Below, in pieces: positions 32,570 through 42,342 of a stretch of 64,000 bases of DNA (its first letter is position 1; every line of letters starts with the position of its first letter). A program made the position numbers and the translations under genes. The notes below the pieces were generated by a model. It saw only the letters and a list, made by a program, of their open reading frames with translations, did not search any database and had not been told where the DNA came from. Source of the DNA: JACMLD01 sp039916305 (lineage in GTDB: Bacteria > Bacteroidota > Bacteroidia > Chitinophagales > Chitinophagaceae). The stretch spans positions 124,001-188,000 of the forward strand of contig JBDSLR010000021.1 of the NCBI GenBank assembly GCA_039916305.1, read 5' to 3'.

Positions 32570-33882
32570 ATTTTCTTTTCGGGATGTTTCTCGGCAAACT
32601 GGTAGAGCAGGCCGCGTATATAATCATTGTCGGGATAAATGGTAAGAGTAGACCTGATTGATTCCAAATCATGTGTGGCCACTTCTTTTGGCAACTGCCC
32701 CATTCCCACAAAACGCCCCTGCTCCATTAAAAAATAATTGGCTGTTTCATCTTCGCCATCTGTCAGCAAAAAGGTAGGCAACTGATCCTGTAAAGACGCG
32801 ATGGCTTTCTTTACCTTCTGGTTATAATCCAGCGCAGCGTCAGTAACCGTAACAGCTGCCGGGTTGTTTACAAAACATAAGGACTCATTCAGTTCAAACT
32901 CATCAATCATTTTTTTCAGGAGTACTTTTCCCTCGTGCAGCAGGTTAAAACTATATACCGGTGCTAAATGCTTTTTCTTTTTTTCGATAAAAAGCCGGAG
33001 GTAACCGTTTCTGTCTTCATACGTGTATAAACCATACTCATGATGGTATTTTTTCTGGCTGCGGTTATACTGGGGCCAGAGGCGGCGTATCTCCGTGCTT
33101 TCCAAAATCAAAGCCGATAATTCACTGCTGCAGACCCGGCAGGAGACTGAATGGATATTGCGCAGGAATTCCTGCTTGCGCTTGCTGCTGTCATTATTGC
33201 TGAAATGACTTCGCACCCGCTGCTGCAGGTTAGTGGCCTTGCCAACGTACACTATCTTTTTTTTCTGGTTGTAGAAATAATAGACCCCCGCCGTACTGGG
33301 TAATTGCTCTATGTCCGGGGCAGGCAAATGCGGTGGCAGGTATTGTTCTTTGCTACGTCCTTTCAGCATACCTGCTACGATGCCGGTGGTATCCTGCTGC
33401 AGAACCATTTCAAACAACTGCATGGTGGCCATGGTATCGCCCATAGCACGGTGACGATCGGTAATATGTATTTTTAACTCGCGGCAGATATTGCCCAGGC
33501 TGTAACTGGCATAACCCGGAAATGCTTTCCGGCTCATGCGTACCGTACAAAGTTTTCGGGTATTGAGCACATAACCCGCCTCGTTTAAATGATGCTTTAC
33601 AAAAGAATAATCAAAGTTCACGTTGTGGGCTACAAAAATCCTATCCTGCAGTAAATGAAATATCCTGTCGGCGACCTGCTCAAACCCGGGCGCATCATAC
33701 ACCATCTCATTGGTAATACCAGTAAGTGCAGAAATATGGCGCGGAATACTGACCCGCGGATTAATCATACTGTGAAACCGGCCTTCTACTTCCCTGCCAT
33801 TGTGCAATACAATGGCTATTTCAGTAATGCCGTTCGCCATGGCATGACCGCCGGTGGTTTCTATATCAACAATTGCATACAT
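32548..33882 (-). CDS. DnaQ-type 3'-5' exonuclease fused to GIY-YIG nuclease domain
   Basis: 444 residues. Residues 1-165 are a DEDDh exonuclease: YAIVDIETTG (Asp6, Glu8), HNVNFDYSFV with the second Asp, and HRAMGDTMAT with the His and last Asp. Residues 200-285 are a UvrC/Cho-like GIY-YIG domain: GVYYFYNQKKKIVYVGKATN followed by LQQRVRSHF, then ESTEIRRLWPQYN. The remaining C-terminal 150 residues are a UvrC-associated, unnamed region. The fusion is known in many bacteria (DNA polymerase III epsilon plus excinuclease-Cho) and is thought to act in DNA repair. Its 3' end lies inside a hairpin. Confidence 0.9.
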   Translation of the reverse strand: MYAIVDIETTGGHAMANGITEIAIVLHNGREVEGRFHSMINPRVSIPRHISALTGITNEMVYDAPGFEQVADRIFHLLQDRIFVAHNVNFDYSFVKHHLNEAGYVLNTRKLCTVRMSRKAFPGYASYSLGNICRELKIHITDRHRAMGDTMATMQLFEMVLQQDTTGIVAGMLKGRSKEQYLPPHLPAPDIEQLPSTAGVYYFYNQKKKIVYVGKATNLQQRVRSHFSNNDSSKRKQEFLRNIHSVSCRVCSSELSALILESTEIRRLWPQYNRSQKKYHHEYGLYTYEDRNGYLRLFIEKKKKHLAPVYSFNLLHEGKVLLKKMIDEFELNESLCFVNNPAAVTVTDAALDYNQKVKKAIASLQDQLPTFLLTDGEDETANYFLMEQGRFVGMGQLPKEVATHDLESIRSTLTIYPDNDYIRGLLYQFAEKHPEKKIKILSQS

Positions 33883-34103
33883 AGTTGGGAGGTTGAATGT
33901 AGGAAGAAATTGCTAAAGATATTGGCACAGGCGAAAATAAATTGCTGATTGCGGGATTAAGTGATGTAGCGATTGGGTTTGAAAACCTGCAGATATCCGG
34001 CCCTGGTTTTTTTTTAAAAGTTTCAGTGGCGAATGATATGGCGGCGTTTTGGAAAATCAAAAAATCACGCAATTCCTAAATCTCGAAATCCTCTTCAATT
34101 TCT

Positions 34104-34111
34104 TACCTTTG
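34104..34111 (+). promoter_or_regulatory. -7 box of valS promoter
   Basis: TACCTTTG matches TAnnTTTG and lies 25 bases before the valS ATG. No clear TTG is found 19-21 bases upstream, so the call rests on the -7 element. Confidence 0.55.
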
Positions 34112-34136
34112 CAAACCCATTAACAGGGCTGAAAAT

Positions 34137-36824
34137 ATGACGGAACTGACTAAAAATTATATACCCGGAGAAGTAGAGAACAGGTGGTACCAGCACTGGC
34201 TGGACAAAGGTTATTTTAACAGCAAGCCCGATGAGCGCGAAGCTTATACGGTGGTAATACCGCCACCCAACGTAACCGGGGTGCTGCACATGGGACACTG
34301 CCTCAATAATTCCATCCAGGACATCCTGATACGCCGCGCAAGGATGCAGGGAAAAAACGCCTGCTGGGTACCGGGTACTGACCATGCCTCTATTGCCACT
34401 GAAGCAAAAGTGGTGGGCATGCTGCGCGAAAGGGGCATTACCAAATCTTCGTTAACAAGGGATGAATTTTTAGCTTACGCATGGGAATGGAAAGAAAAAT
34501 ATGGCGGCATTATTTTACAGCAATTAAAAAAACTGGGCTGCAGCCTGGACTGGAACAGAACATCTTTTACCATGGATGATGATTACTATAAATCCGTCAT
34601 TGATATTTTCATCCGCCTGCACAAAGATGGCATTATTTATAGGGGATTACGCATGGTGAACTGGGACCCGGCCAGTAAAACCGCGCTGAGCGATGAAGAA
34701 GTGATTTTTAAAGAAATCAATTCAAAACTGTACTACGTTAAATACCCGCTGGCAGAAGACAGCAATACATTTATTACTGTTGCCACTACCCGGCCGGAAA
34801 CGATGCTGGGCGATGTTGCCATCTGCGTAAATCCATCCGACGAACGATACAGTTCCCTGGTTGGCAAACATGTGATCGTGCCCATTATCAACCGCACCAT
34901 ACCCATTATAGCAGATGAATATGTGGAAGCAGGCTTTGGTACCGGTGCTTTAAAAATAACCCCGGCGCACGATAAAAATGATAATGAACTGGGCCGTAAA
35001 CACAACCTCAAATCTATTACCACGCTGGATGCGGATGGCAGATTTACCGCTGCAGAATTAATGGAAGAAAACCCATCTGAACTGGTGCTGTCTTACAACG
35101 GAAAAGACAGGTTTGAGCTGAGAAAAATAATTATTGAAGACATTTCGCAATTGCAGCAGGTTGATAAAATTGAAGATTACAAAGGCCAGGTAGGAACCAG
35201 TGAAAGAACCGGCGCTGTCATAGAATCAAGACTAAGCCTGCAGTGGTTTATAGATATGAAAGCGTTTCTTACAAAGAACCCCGAAACGCTGGCTGCGGTA
35301 ATGAGTGATGAAATCAGCTTCCACCCTGCAAAACTGAAAAACACCTACAGCTACTGGTTAGAAAACATAAAAGACTGGTGCATCAGCCGCCAGCTTTGGT
35401 GGGGACAACAGATACCCGCCTGGTATGATGAGGCCGGTAATTGCTACGTGGCTGCCACGGAGGAAGAAGCAAAACAGCAGGCTATGTCTGCAGGCTTAAT
35501 GGCTGCGGCTGACGGCTTGCAGCTTACACGCGATGAAGATGTACTGGATACCTGGTTTTCTTCCTGGTTATGGCCCATGGAAGTGTTTAAAGGAATCAGC
35601 CATCCCGGCAATCCGGAAATAAATTATTACTTCCCTACTACCACATTGGTTACCGGCCAGGATATTATCTTTTTCTGGGTAGCCCGTATGATCATGGCTG
35701 GTTACGAATTCAAAAACCTGCCGCCATTTAAAGATGTTTATTTCACCGGAATGGTGCGTGATAAACAGGGCCGGAAAATGAGCAAGCAGCTCGGCAACAG
35801 CCCCGATTTGCTGGGACTGATTGACAGCTATGGTGCCGATGCGGTACGTTTTGGCATTATGATATCCTCGCCCGCCGGCAATGATTTACTGTTTGATGAA
35901 TCATCGCTTGAGCAGGGAAAGTTTTTTAATAACAAGTTGTGGAATGCGCTCAAATTAGTCAGGAGTTGGGAGTCAAGAGTTGTTATCCAGTCAGCGCAGG
36001 AATCCGACAAGGTACAGCTATTGGCAAATCAGTTTTCGTTTGAATGGTTTCAGAACAGGTTAAACGAAGTGAAAGCAGAAGTGGAAATATTGATGAGGCA
36101 GTTTAAACTGAGTGAAGCTTTAAAAACGATTTATTCGCTTATCTGGGATGATTTCTGCAGCTGGTATTTAGAGTGGGTGAAGCCCGGATTTGAACTGCCT
36201 GTTAGCAAAGCCGTGTATGATAACAGCATTGCGTTTTTTACCGAACTGATGCAGTTGCTCCATCCTTTTATGCCGTTTATTACCGAAGAGCTCTACCACT
36301 TGCTGGATGAGCGGAGCGATGACCTTTGTGTAAAACAATTTGCTGCAGTGCAGGCGACCGATAAACAAATACTCGGCAGTGGTAAACTGCTGAAAGAATC
36401 CATTACAGCTATACGTGATGCCCGCAACAAGGCCCAGCTAAAACCTAAAGAAGAAATTGTGCTGCACATACAGCCGTCTGATAAAACCCTGTACACGCCA
36501 ATAGAAACATTATTGGGTAAACAGGTAAATGCAAAAACTATCTACTATACGGCAGACAGTATTGCGCAAAGCATAGCAGTGGTGATGGGCAAAGACAAGT
36601 TCTATATAATTTCCGACCAGCCCATACTTGCAGGCAACCAGAAAGAAGATCTCCTGAAAGAGCAGCAGCACCTGGTAGGCTTTTTAGCGGCTGTAGAAAA
36701 GAAATTGAGTAATGAGCGTTTCGTGCTGAACGCAAAGCCGGAAGTAATTGAACTGGAGCGTAAAAAGAAATCAGATGCGGAAGCAAAAATAAAAGTAATA
36801 GAAGAAAGCCTCGCGGGATTGTAA
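34137..36824 (+). CDS. valS: valyl-tRNA synthetase
   Basis: 895 residues, cytosolic class I synthetase charging tRNA-Val. The HIGH motif is HMGH (51-54) in PPNVTGVLHMGH; the KMSKS loop is KMSKQ (547-551) in GRKMSKQLGNSPD. The editing domain (CP1) is intact, with TTRPETMLGD (about 220-230) and the DEEV and GTGALKITPAHD segments. A C-terminal coiled coil of about 65 residues is typical of ValRS. Full length, slightly shorter than E. coli ValS (951). It has its own promoter and is convergent with the large outer-membrane protein gene. Confidence 0.97.
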   Translation: MTELTKNYIPGEVENRWYQHWLDKGYFNSKPDEREAYTVVIPPPNVTGVLHMGHCLNNSIQDILIRRARMQGKNACWVPGTDHASIATEAKVVGMLRERGITKSSLTRDEFLAYAWEWKEKYGGIILQQLKKLGCSLDWNRTSFTMDDDYYKSVIDIFIRLHKDGIIYRGLRMVNWDPASKTALSDEEVIFKEINSKLYYVKYPLAEDSNTFITVATTRPETMLGDVAICVNPSDERYSSLVGKHVIVPIINRTIPIIADEYVEAGFGTGALKITPAHDKNDNELGRKHNLKSITTLDADGRFTAAELMEENPSELVLSYNGKDRFELRKIIIEDISQLQQVDKIEDYKGQVGTSERTGAVIESRLSLQWFIDMKAFLTKNPETLAAVMSDEISFHPAKLKNTYSYWLENIKDWCISRQLWWGQQIPAWYDEAGNCYVAATEEEAKQQAMSAGLMAAADGLQLTRDEDVLDTWFSSWLWPMEVFKGISHPGNPEINYYFPTTTLVTGQDIIFFWVARMIMAGYEFKNLPPFKDVYFTGMVRDKQGRKMSKQLGNSPDLLGLIDSYGADAVRFGIMISSPAGNDLLFDESSLEQGKFFNNKLWNALKLVRSWESRVVIQSAQESDKVQLLANQFSFEWFQNRLNEVKAEVEILMRQFKLSEALKTIYSLIWDDFCSWYLEWVKPGFELPVSKAVYDNSIAFFTELMQLLHPFMPFITEELYHLLDERSDDLCVKQFAAVQATDKQILGSGKLLKESITAIRDARNKAQLKPKEEIVLHIQPSDKTLYTPIETLLGKQVNAKTIYYTADSIAQSIAVVMGKDKFYIISDQPILAGNQKEDLLKEQQHLVGFLAAVEKKLSNERFVLNAKPEVIELERKKKSDAEAKIKVIEESLAGL

Positions 36825-36871
36825 CCTCGGCCCCGGTCCCGCTCTAACGAAGCGGGAGGGCGGCGGGAGTA

Positions 36872-39676
36872 TCACTGTTGAAACAAGTTCACCGGCAAAA
36901 TAAATTCAAACCTGCCGGCACCTGCGCCGCCAAACAAATCCCTGTCGGCCAGATGGCTGTAGCGGAAGCCAATATTCAAGGGCAATTCATTCCACCATTT
37001 GGTATCAAAAAAAATCTCCGCGCCGGCCGACCTGAATTTGGTATCAAAATAGCCATTCTGGTAGCGCACATTCCCCATCGTATAATCATAAAAAACATTG
37101 GCCCGCACCCGTTGAAAATAAACAATATTACCAATGCCAAAATCAGGATACGCCAGTGGCAGGTGATAGTTGGCGCTCCATTTATACATATTGCGCAGGT
37201 TGGGCGATTCGTAACCCCGTGAAAAAGGAAAGCTGTTTGAATAACGGTATTGGTTAAGCGTATCACGGTTTTGAAAAGCAAGGCCAATTACAAAATTGTG
37301 ACTAAGCGCAAAACCGGGAAAATAAAAATTGCCTACCGCCAAAAACTGGCGGGCCTCTACTGAATGAACAGCGCCACGGTAGTTCAGGTAGACTGACTGT
37401 GCAAACCGGGGGTAGATATGCTGCCGGGCCTGCTGCAACTGGTGCGTAAATGAAACAAATCCGTTCAGGTAGCCAAGCTGACTGGTACCCAGCGTGTCTT
37501 TGTAGACGCCCTGGTACGAAACTGTTTTTAGTACGTAATCGGTTCCTGCCGTAAGGTTTATCATACTTCTCCCTTTGCCCAGGTTCAATGGCACACTGAG
37601 ACCAGCATTTACCTGCCCTTCGTTCCAGTATACCGGCCGGTTATTGGTAATAAAATCGCGCCGGTCAAATATATAATTGCCGCCCAGTTTAATGTAAGGA
37701 AACAAAGCGCCATAAGTAATATTTGCGCCTATCTGTTTGTACTGCTCATTGCGGTTATACAAAACAGATAGTTCAGTCTGCATAGTGTTTAATACGTTGT
37801 TACCCACTAAGGAAAGTGAATAATCGGGGTCCGTTACATAGGGCAGCAGGCTGTGAAAGTTAAACAGCTGGGTGGTTTGCCGGTATTTTTGCACTGTCAG
37901 CGGTGATGGCTGTACCGCACCCAGTAAACCAGCCGCGCTATTTTTTGAAAGGTCAATTTTGAAGGTGTTTACCGGCTGCGTCCATTGGGTGTTGTCTACA
38001 GCGTTCCAGTTTAGTTCCCCTTTACCGGCTTCCTGCAGGCGGTAACCATCAGCTGTAAAGCTGGTAAACATTATTTTTTCACCGGTTACAGATGGCTGGT
38101 AGACGCCAATACCGCTGGTTGAGATGGCTAACCGGTAAAGCTTCCTGTCACTCAGGGTAACCGCAAAAAGCCGGTCGTACCCCTTATCCGCAGCAGTAAA
38201 ATAAACAGTATCCTGTTGCAGTACCGGGTTGCCCATTACACGGTACACCGCTTCTGTGAGGTATTCTATTGCGCCGTCATTACTATTAATAAGGGCCAGC
38301 GCCATTTGCCCGGATGGTTTTCTAACGGCAGCCAGCAGCTGCTTATCGTTAACAAATTTTGGGTAGGTATAAAAAAGATTATCCGGGTTGGGCAGGGCAT
38401 TTATAAGTGAACCTGTTGCTGCATTCAGCAGGTGCAATACACTTTGTTTGCCCGGCTGCACATCTACCGCCACTATGGTCTCCCCGTCATCGCTGATGGC
38501 GGGTGAAAAATATTTTGATTTGCGGGTAATGGTCTTCTGCATACCCGAAGCTGCATCCAGCACCTGTATTTCGTTGTAATCATTCCACCCCCAGCGCAGT
38601 GCCGGCCGGTAAGAGGCATAAATAATTTTGCCGTTGTGATAGCTGAATTGGTTGTCAATGGATATATCTTTAACGCGGATGACCCTTTCTTCTGTGCCTG
38701 TCTTTTCTACAAAAGCAGGCAGCTTTTTGTAGCTGGTTTTTACATAAATGACCTTGTCGCCATCTGCATAAGCAGGGAACTCCTGGTCAGCAACAAAATG
38801 CCGGTGCTTTTCAGCTGACACCTTTTCACCAACTGATTGGTTTTTAAAATATGCAAAAGCGTCTTTGGTAAACGCCTCAAAACTTTTGCCGCTATATTGT
38901 TTTACGGCCCGCTGAAAGGGATAGAAAAGGCCTTTAAACGAGGCCGCATCCTGCGTGACATGTTTCCAGAACTCATCGCCGTATTTTTCCCTGCCGTAAG
39001 CCACCAGCATATAACCGAGCCGGTAATGATCGGGCGTAAAATCGCGGAGCGAACCATTGCGCAGTTTCATATAGCTGTAATCTTTGCCGGCCATCCACAG
39101 TGCGCGGTAATCATCAAAGAAAAAAGGCAACCGACCCCTGCCCTGCTGGCTAACTAATGTCTCCTGGAAAACGGCATCGCCCTCCCAGAACCAGTTGGGT
39201 ATAGCCAGCGCATTCGCCAATGCCTGGCCCTGCTGGCCAAATACAATGCGGAAAGCATGCGACAGGCCCACGTTAAAATTATTGTATTGCTGCACGTGCC
39301 GGTATTCATGTATAGCAAGCATATCCTGCCAGCGCAGGCTGCCCAGTTCAAAACTATTTTGAGCAGGTGTAAGATAAAATTCACTGCGAAAAGGTCCCAG
39401 TGCCACATAGCCGTTAGACACAATAGTATTGGGATGGAGTACAATATTAATTTTTTGCTGCTGCTGCCCGATGGTAGCCAACGTACCTGAACCCAATACG
39501 GCTGCCATCGTAGCAATGCGGCTGGCAGCCGTATCCAGACCACGCGGAAAAATTACCCTTGCTGCAGTATTGTTTACCTGCATCCATTTCACCGATGGCG
39601 GATTACCACCAAAACGTTGTGCATATAAACCGCTTAAAAGAAACAGGCAAAAAGCCACACAAAAAAATGGTTTCAT
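36872..39676 (-). CDS. exported gluzincin-like protease with beta-propeller and outer-membrane beta-barrel
   Basis: 934 residues; signal peptide ends at LYAQ (20). Three regions are visible. Residues 100-280 contain AIHEYRHVQQYNN (HExxH, His123/Glu124/His127) and NWFWEGDAVF with Glu165, the zinc-binding layout of gluzincin (peptidase MA-like) proteases. Residues 290-570 resemble a TolB/PD40 propeller (SPAISDDGETIVAVDV). Residues 590-934 alternate in the manner of an outer-membrane barrel (FVIGLAFQN, FYDYTMGNVRYQNG) and end in a typical final strand (RFEFILPVNLFQ). The build suggests a surface-anchored protease or a membrane assembly factor. The metal site is inferred from motif only. Confidence 0.75.
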   Translation of the reverse strand: MKPFFCVAFCLFLLSGLYAQRFGGNPPSVKWMQVNNTAARVIFPRGLDTAASRIATMAAVLGSGTLATIGQQQQKINIVLHPNTIVSNGYVALGPFRSEFYLTPAQNSFELGSLRWQDMLAIHEYRHVQQYNNFNVGLSHAFRIVFGQQGQALANALAIPNWFWEGDAVFQETLVSQQGRGRLPFFFDDYRALWMAGKDYSYMKLRNGSLRDFTPDHYRLGYMLVAYGREKYGDEFWKHVTQDAASFKGLFYPFQRAVKQYSGKSFEAFTKDAFAYFKNQSVGEKVSAEKHRHFVADQEFPAYADGDKVIYVKTSYKKLPAFVEKTGTEERVIRVKDISIDNQFSYHNGKIIYASYRPALRWGWNDYNEIQVLDAASGMQKTITRKSKYFSPAISDDGETIVAVDVQPGKQSVLHLLNAATGSLINALPNPDNLFYTYPKFVNDKQLLAAVRKPSGQMALALINSNDGAIEYLTEAVYRVMGNPVLQQDTVYFTAADKGYDRLFAVTLSDRKLYRLAISTSGIGVYQPSVTGEKIMFTSFTADGYRLQEAGKGELNWNAVDNTQWTQPVNTFKIDLSKNSAAGLLGAVQPSPLTVQKYRQTTQLFNFHSLLPYVTDPDYSLSLVGNNVLNTMQTELSVLYNRNEQYKQIGANITYGALFPYIKLGGNYIFDRRDFITNNRPVYWNEGQVNAGLSVPLNLGKGRSMINLTAGTDYVLKTVSYQGVYKDTLGTSQLGYLNGFVSFTHQLQQARQHIYPRFAQSVYLNYRGAVHSVEARQFLAVGNFYFPGFALSHNFVIGLAFQNRDTLNQYRYSNSFPFSRGYESPNLRNMYKWSANYHLPLAYPDFGIGNIVYFQRVRANVFYDYTMGNVRYQNGYFDTKFRSAGAEIFFDTKWWNELPLNIGFRYSHLADRDLFGGAGAGRFEFILPVNLFQQ

Positions 39677-39761
39677 AAAATGTGACGAATATTTTTCCGG
39701 TTAATCCTTAAATATAAGTTAGCCTTTGTAAATTGTTGTCAATATTAATTAAAAAAACTGC

Positions 39762-40487
39762 ATGCTTCTTCTTGCTTTGGCCATTGCACCCGGCCTCGCC
39801 ATTATTTTATACATCTATCGCAAAGACAGTTACGATAAAGAACCTAAAAAGTATTTAGCCGTTTCATTTATACTGGGCATGCTGAGCGTTTTACCTGCTA
39901 TTGCTTTACAGTTGGCCGGCAAAGCATTTTTTGGAGATATGGGACGATCCTCCTCTATTGCATTTTATGCATTCTTTGCTTTTATCATAGTGGCTGCCAG
40001 CGAAGAAGGCAGCAAATTTGCCATGATAAAATGGTATGCTTATCCAAAACCACACTTTGATGAACCGTTCGACGGGATCATTTATTCTGCTATGGTAGCC
40101 ATGGGTTTTGCTACCGTAGAAAACATTATGTATGTAACAAGGAGTGGTTTGGGCACAGCCATCCTGCGAATGTTTTTATCAGTTCCGGCACATGCTTCAT
40201 TTGGCATTATCATGGGCTATTATATCGGGCTGGCAAAGTTTAACAAAGAAAAATCTTTCTTCTATCTTGCAAAAGGATTAATACTCGCCATCTTCTTTCA
40301 TGGTGCATTTGATTTCTTTTTATTTTTGCAGGACAATTTACAAGTAAGGCAATATGTAAGCGAGGGGTTACTTTTTGCGGGCGCTATAGCATCGTTTTAT
40401 TTTGCGGTGCGGCTCAGTTTGCGTTCTATCCGGCTTCACCGTGAAGTATCCAGGCTTGACTTTGAAAAACGAAATAACCAGGCATAG
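39762..40487 (+). CDS. PrsW-family glutamic-type intramembrane protease
   Basis: 241 residues with about eight membrane segments. PrsW hallmarks are present in order: the EExxK motif in ASEEGSKFAMIKW (about 84-96), FDGIIYSAMVAMGFATVENI (catalytic Glu in ENI), HASFGIIMGYYIG and FHGAFDF. In Bacillus, PrsW starts regulated proteolysis of an anti-sigma factor; here the substrate is unknown and no anti-sigma gene is near. Divergent from the barrel-protein gene (85 bp) and five bases upstream of a GNAT gene, with which it forms an operon. Confidence 0.9.
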   Translation: MLLLALAIAPGLAIILYIYRKDSYDKEPKKYLAVSFILGMLSVLPAIALQLAGKAFFGDMGRSSSIAFYAFFAFIIVAASEEGSKFAMIKWYAYPKPHFDEPFDGIIYSAMVAMGFATVENIMYVTRSGLGTAILRMFLSVPAHASFGIIMGYYIGLAKFNKEKSFFYLAKGLILAIFFHGAFDFFLFLQDNLQVRQYVSEGLLFAGAIASFYFAVRLSLRSIRLHREVSRLDFEKRNNQA

Positions 40488-40492
40488 CCCAT

Positions 40493-41002
40493 ATGGATAG
40501 TGCAGTTACCATTCGTCCTGCCGGGGCGGAAGACATTTTGACCATTGGCGTTTTAGCCAACCAGATATGGCCCGATACGTATGGGCATATTCTATCTGCT
40601 GTGCAGTTGCAATACATGCTGCAACTGATTTACAGTCCTGCCTCACTTACAAAACAGATGTCGGAGTTGCATCATCAATTTTTAATGCTTGAACTGGAAA
40701 AACTGCCGGTTGGCTTTGCATCTTTTTCTGCAACCGCTGAGCCAGGGGTTTATAAGCTCCAGAAAATCTATGTGAGAACGGATATACAGGGCAAGGGCCT
40801 TGGCAAAGCATTAATAGATGCGGTGATAGCGTCGATAAAACCTTTGCAGGCCACCGCGCTGCGCCTCAACGTAAACAGGCATAATAAAGCCATCAGCTTT
40901 TATGAAAAATTTGGTTTTGCCATCATTGGTGAAGAAGACATAGATATAGGCAATGGTTATTTTATGAACGACTATGTGATGGAGAAAGTGCTTGGTTCAT
41001 AG
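40493..41002 (+). CDS. GNAT family N-acetyltransferase
   Basis: 169 residues. Standard GNAT fold: VTIRPAGAEDI (first strand), LPVGFASFS, KLQKIYVRTDIQGKGLGKAL with the acetyl-CoA pyrophosphate loop QGKGLG, and NRHNKAISFYEKFGF with the last helix. The sequence resembles the diamine/peptidyl N-acetyltransferase group, but the substrate cannot be told. It begins 5 bases after the stop of the PrsW gene and should be translated from the same mRNA. Confidence 0.88.
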   Translation: MDSAVTIRPAGAEDILTIGVLANQIWPDTYGHILSAVQLQYMLQLIYSPASLTKQMSELHHQFLMLELEKLPVGFASFSATAEPGVYKLQKIYVRTDIQGKGLGKALIDAVIASIKPLQATALRLNVNRHNKAISFYEKFGFAIIGEEDIDIGNGYFMNDYVMEKVLGS

Positions 41003-41100
41003 TTTTTAGTCAATTGTTCTTTCAGCTTTGGGGCCTTCAAAAAATGTAGGTTCCATCATTCAGTCTCCCGCATGCAAGAATTTAAAACCTGCACCAGAAA

Positions 41101-41877
41101 CTAAGCGCTTATTTTCCCCATCGCTGCATCTTTCATCTGGCGGGTCAATTCCTGACCAAAATATTTTTCAATGCGGGCCTCCACAAAATAAATGAGCGGC
41201 GTTAGCACAATAGCCATAACAAACTTGTAGATATAGTTCATCATGCCTATAGCAAGTATCTGCTGCCAGGTAAACTTTCCGCTAAAAGCAATAAATAGTA
41301 CAATATAACTGTCTATCAGCTGTGATACCAGCGTTGAACCGGTGGCCCTGAGCCAGACATGCTTTTCCCCGGTGGCCTTCTTAATGCGGTGAAAAACGGT
41401 TACATCCACAATCTGGCTTACCAAAAACGCTACCAGGCTGCCCACAATGATGCGCATACCCTGCCCAAATACACCATTGAAAGCATCCTGCATATTGGGT
41501 ACGCCGCCGCTGGTATTGCTGGTGATCCAAAAACCTGCCGGGGGCAAATGGATGGCAAGGTAGAATATTACAAAAGCATATAGTATAAGACCCACAGCTG
41601 TAAAAGAAATACGCCGCACAGCTTTGGGGCCATAATATTCATTTACGATATCCGTCATTACAAATTCAAGCGGCCACAACAACACGCCGCAGGTAAGCGT
41701 AAAGTTTAAACCCGTTTGACCAAACATGCGGAAGTTGGCAGGCGCAATACCCAGCAGGCTCTCCAGCGAAAAAAGTTTACCGCCTATGCATTCCGCAATA
41801 AGCGCATTGGCAACAAAGAAAGCAGTAAAAAAAATAAACAGTTTGGTGGGTTTGTCTTTAAGTATGCTGTGTATCAT
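41101..41877 (-). CDS. queuosine precursor transporter (YhhQ/VUT family)
   Basis: 258 residues with six or seven membrane helices. Family features include FVANALIAECIGGKLFSL, FPLEFVMTDIVNEYYGP-type segment (here LWPLEFVMTDIVNEYYGPKAV) split across helix 3, and TLVSQLIDSYIVLFIAF near the C-terminus with the Ser-Gln-Leu-Ile-Asp motif. E. coli YhhQ imports preQ0/preQ1 for queuosine synthesis. No other queuosine genes are in the window. The start codon overlaps the stop of the upstream 98-residue gene by four bases (ATGA). Confidence 0.9.
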   Translation of the reverse strand: MIHSILKDKPTKLFIFFTAFFVANALIAECIGGKLFSLESLLGIAPANFRMFGQTGLNFTLTCGVLLWPLEFVMTDIVNEYYGPKAVRRISFTAVGLILYAFVIFYLAIHLPPAGFWITSNTSGGVPNMQDAFNGVFGQGMRIIVGSLVAFLVSQIVDVTVFHRIKKATGEKHVWLRATGSTLVSQLIDSYIVLFIAFSGKFTWQQILAIGMMNYIYKFVMAIVLTPLIYFVEARIEKYFGQELTRQMKDAAMGKISA

Positions 41878-42170
41878 TTTATAAAAATATACAATTGGGC
41901 CATGAGGAATATGAAATTGACAATGATTAACCAGCGGGGCACTTTACCGGACAATTTCTTTTGCAGCCAGTAAACCGCTGTGCATCCATTCACTAAAAAA
42001 TTGACAAGATTGGCTGTTATTAAACCGGTTATTAATACAGTTGACTGCAAATCACTTTTAGGCGGCAGTATGGTATAATATTTCATACACCAGGTAGCCA
42101 ACCAGCATATATTGGCAATGAAAGCAAGTCTGTGCCAGAATGAAAGTTTATTCATATTCTTTGTAAGCAA
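41874..42170 (-). CDS. small three-helix membrane protein, translationally coupled to YhhQ
   Basis: 98 residues, or 93 from the Met at 42155 (MNKLSFWHR), which looks like the better start. Hydrophobic segments are at about residues 13-30, 44-65 and 79-97. No known domain recognised, though the layout resembles small uncharacterised Bacteroidota membrane proteins found upstream of VUT transporters. It overlaps the transporter gene by four bases, so both are made together and may interact. Confidence 0.7.
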   Translation of the reverse strand: MLTKNMNKLSFWHRLAFIANICWLATWCMKYYTILPPKSDLQSTVLITGLITANLVNFLVNGCTAVYWLQKKLSGKVPRWLIIVNFIFLMAQLYIFIK

Positions 42171-42342
42171 TAAAAATAATGGTTGATGCCCGCAACATAA
42201 AAAAACGGTTCACTTAAAAGTACCGCAATAATTGCATTTCAGAAAATGGTATACGAAAATGCTTGTTTAAAATCCTGCATATACCTTCTGTCAAATTTCT
42301 TTTGCTACAAACACCGTTTAACCAAAAATTGTATCTTACTGC

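Noticed and set aside
36838..36856. GC-rich hairpin CCCGCT/AGCGGG between valS and the barrel gene
   Set aside because: Short stem and no T-run on either strand; not called as a terminator.
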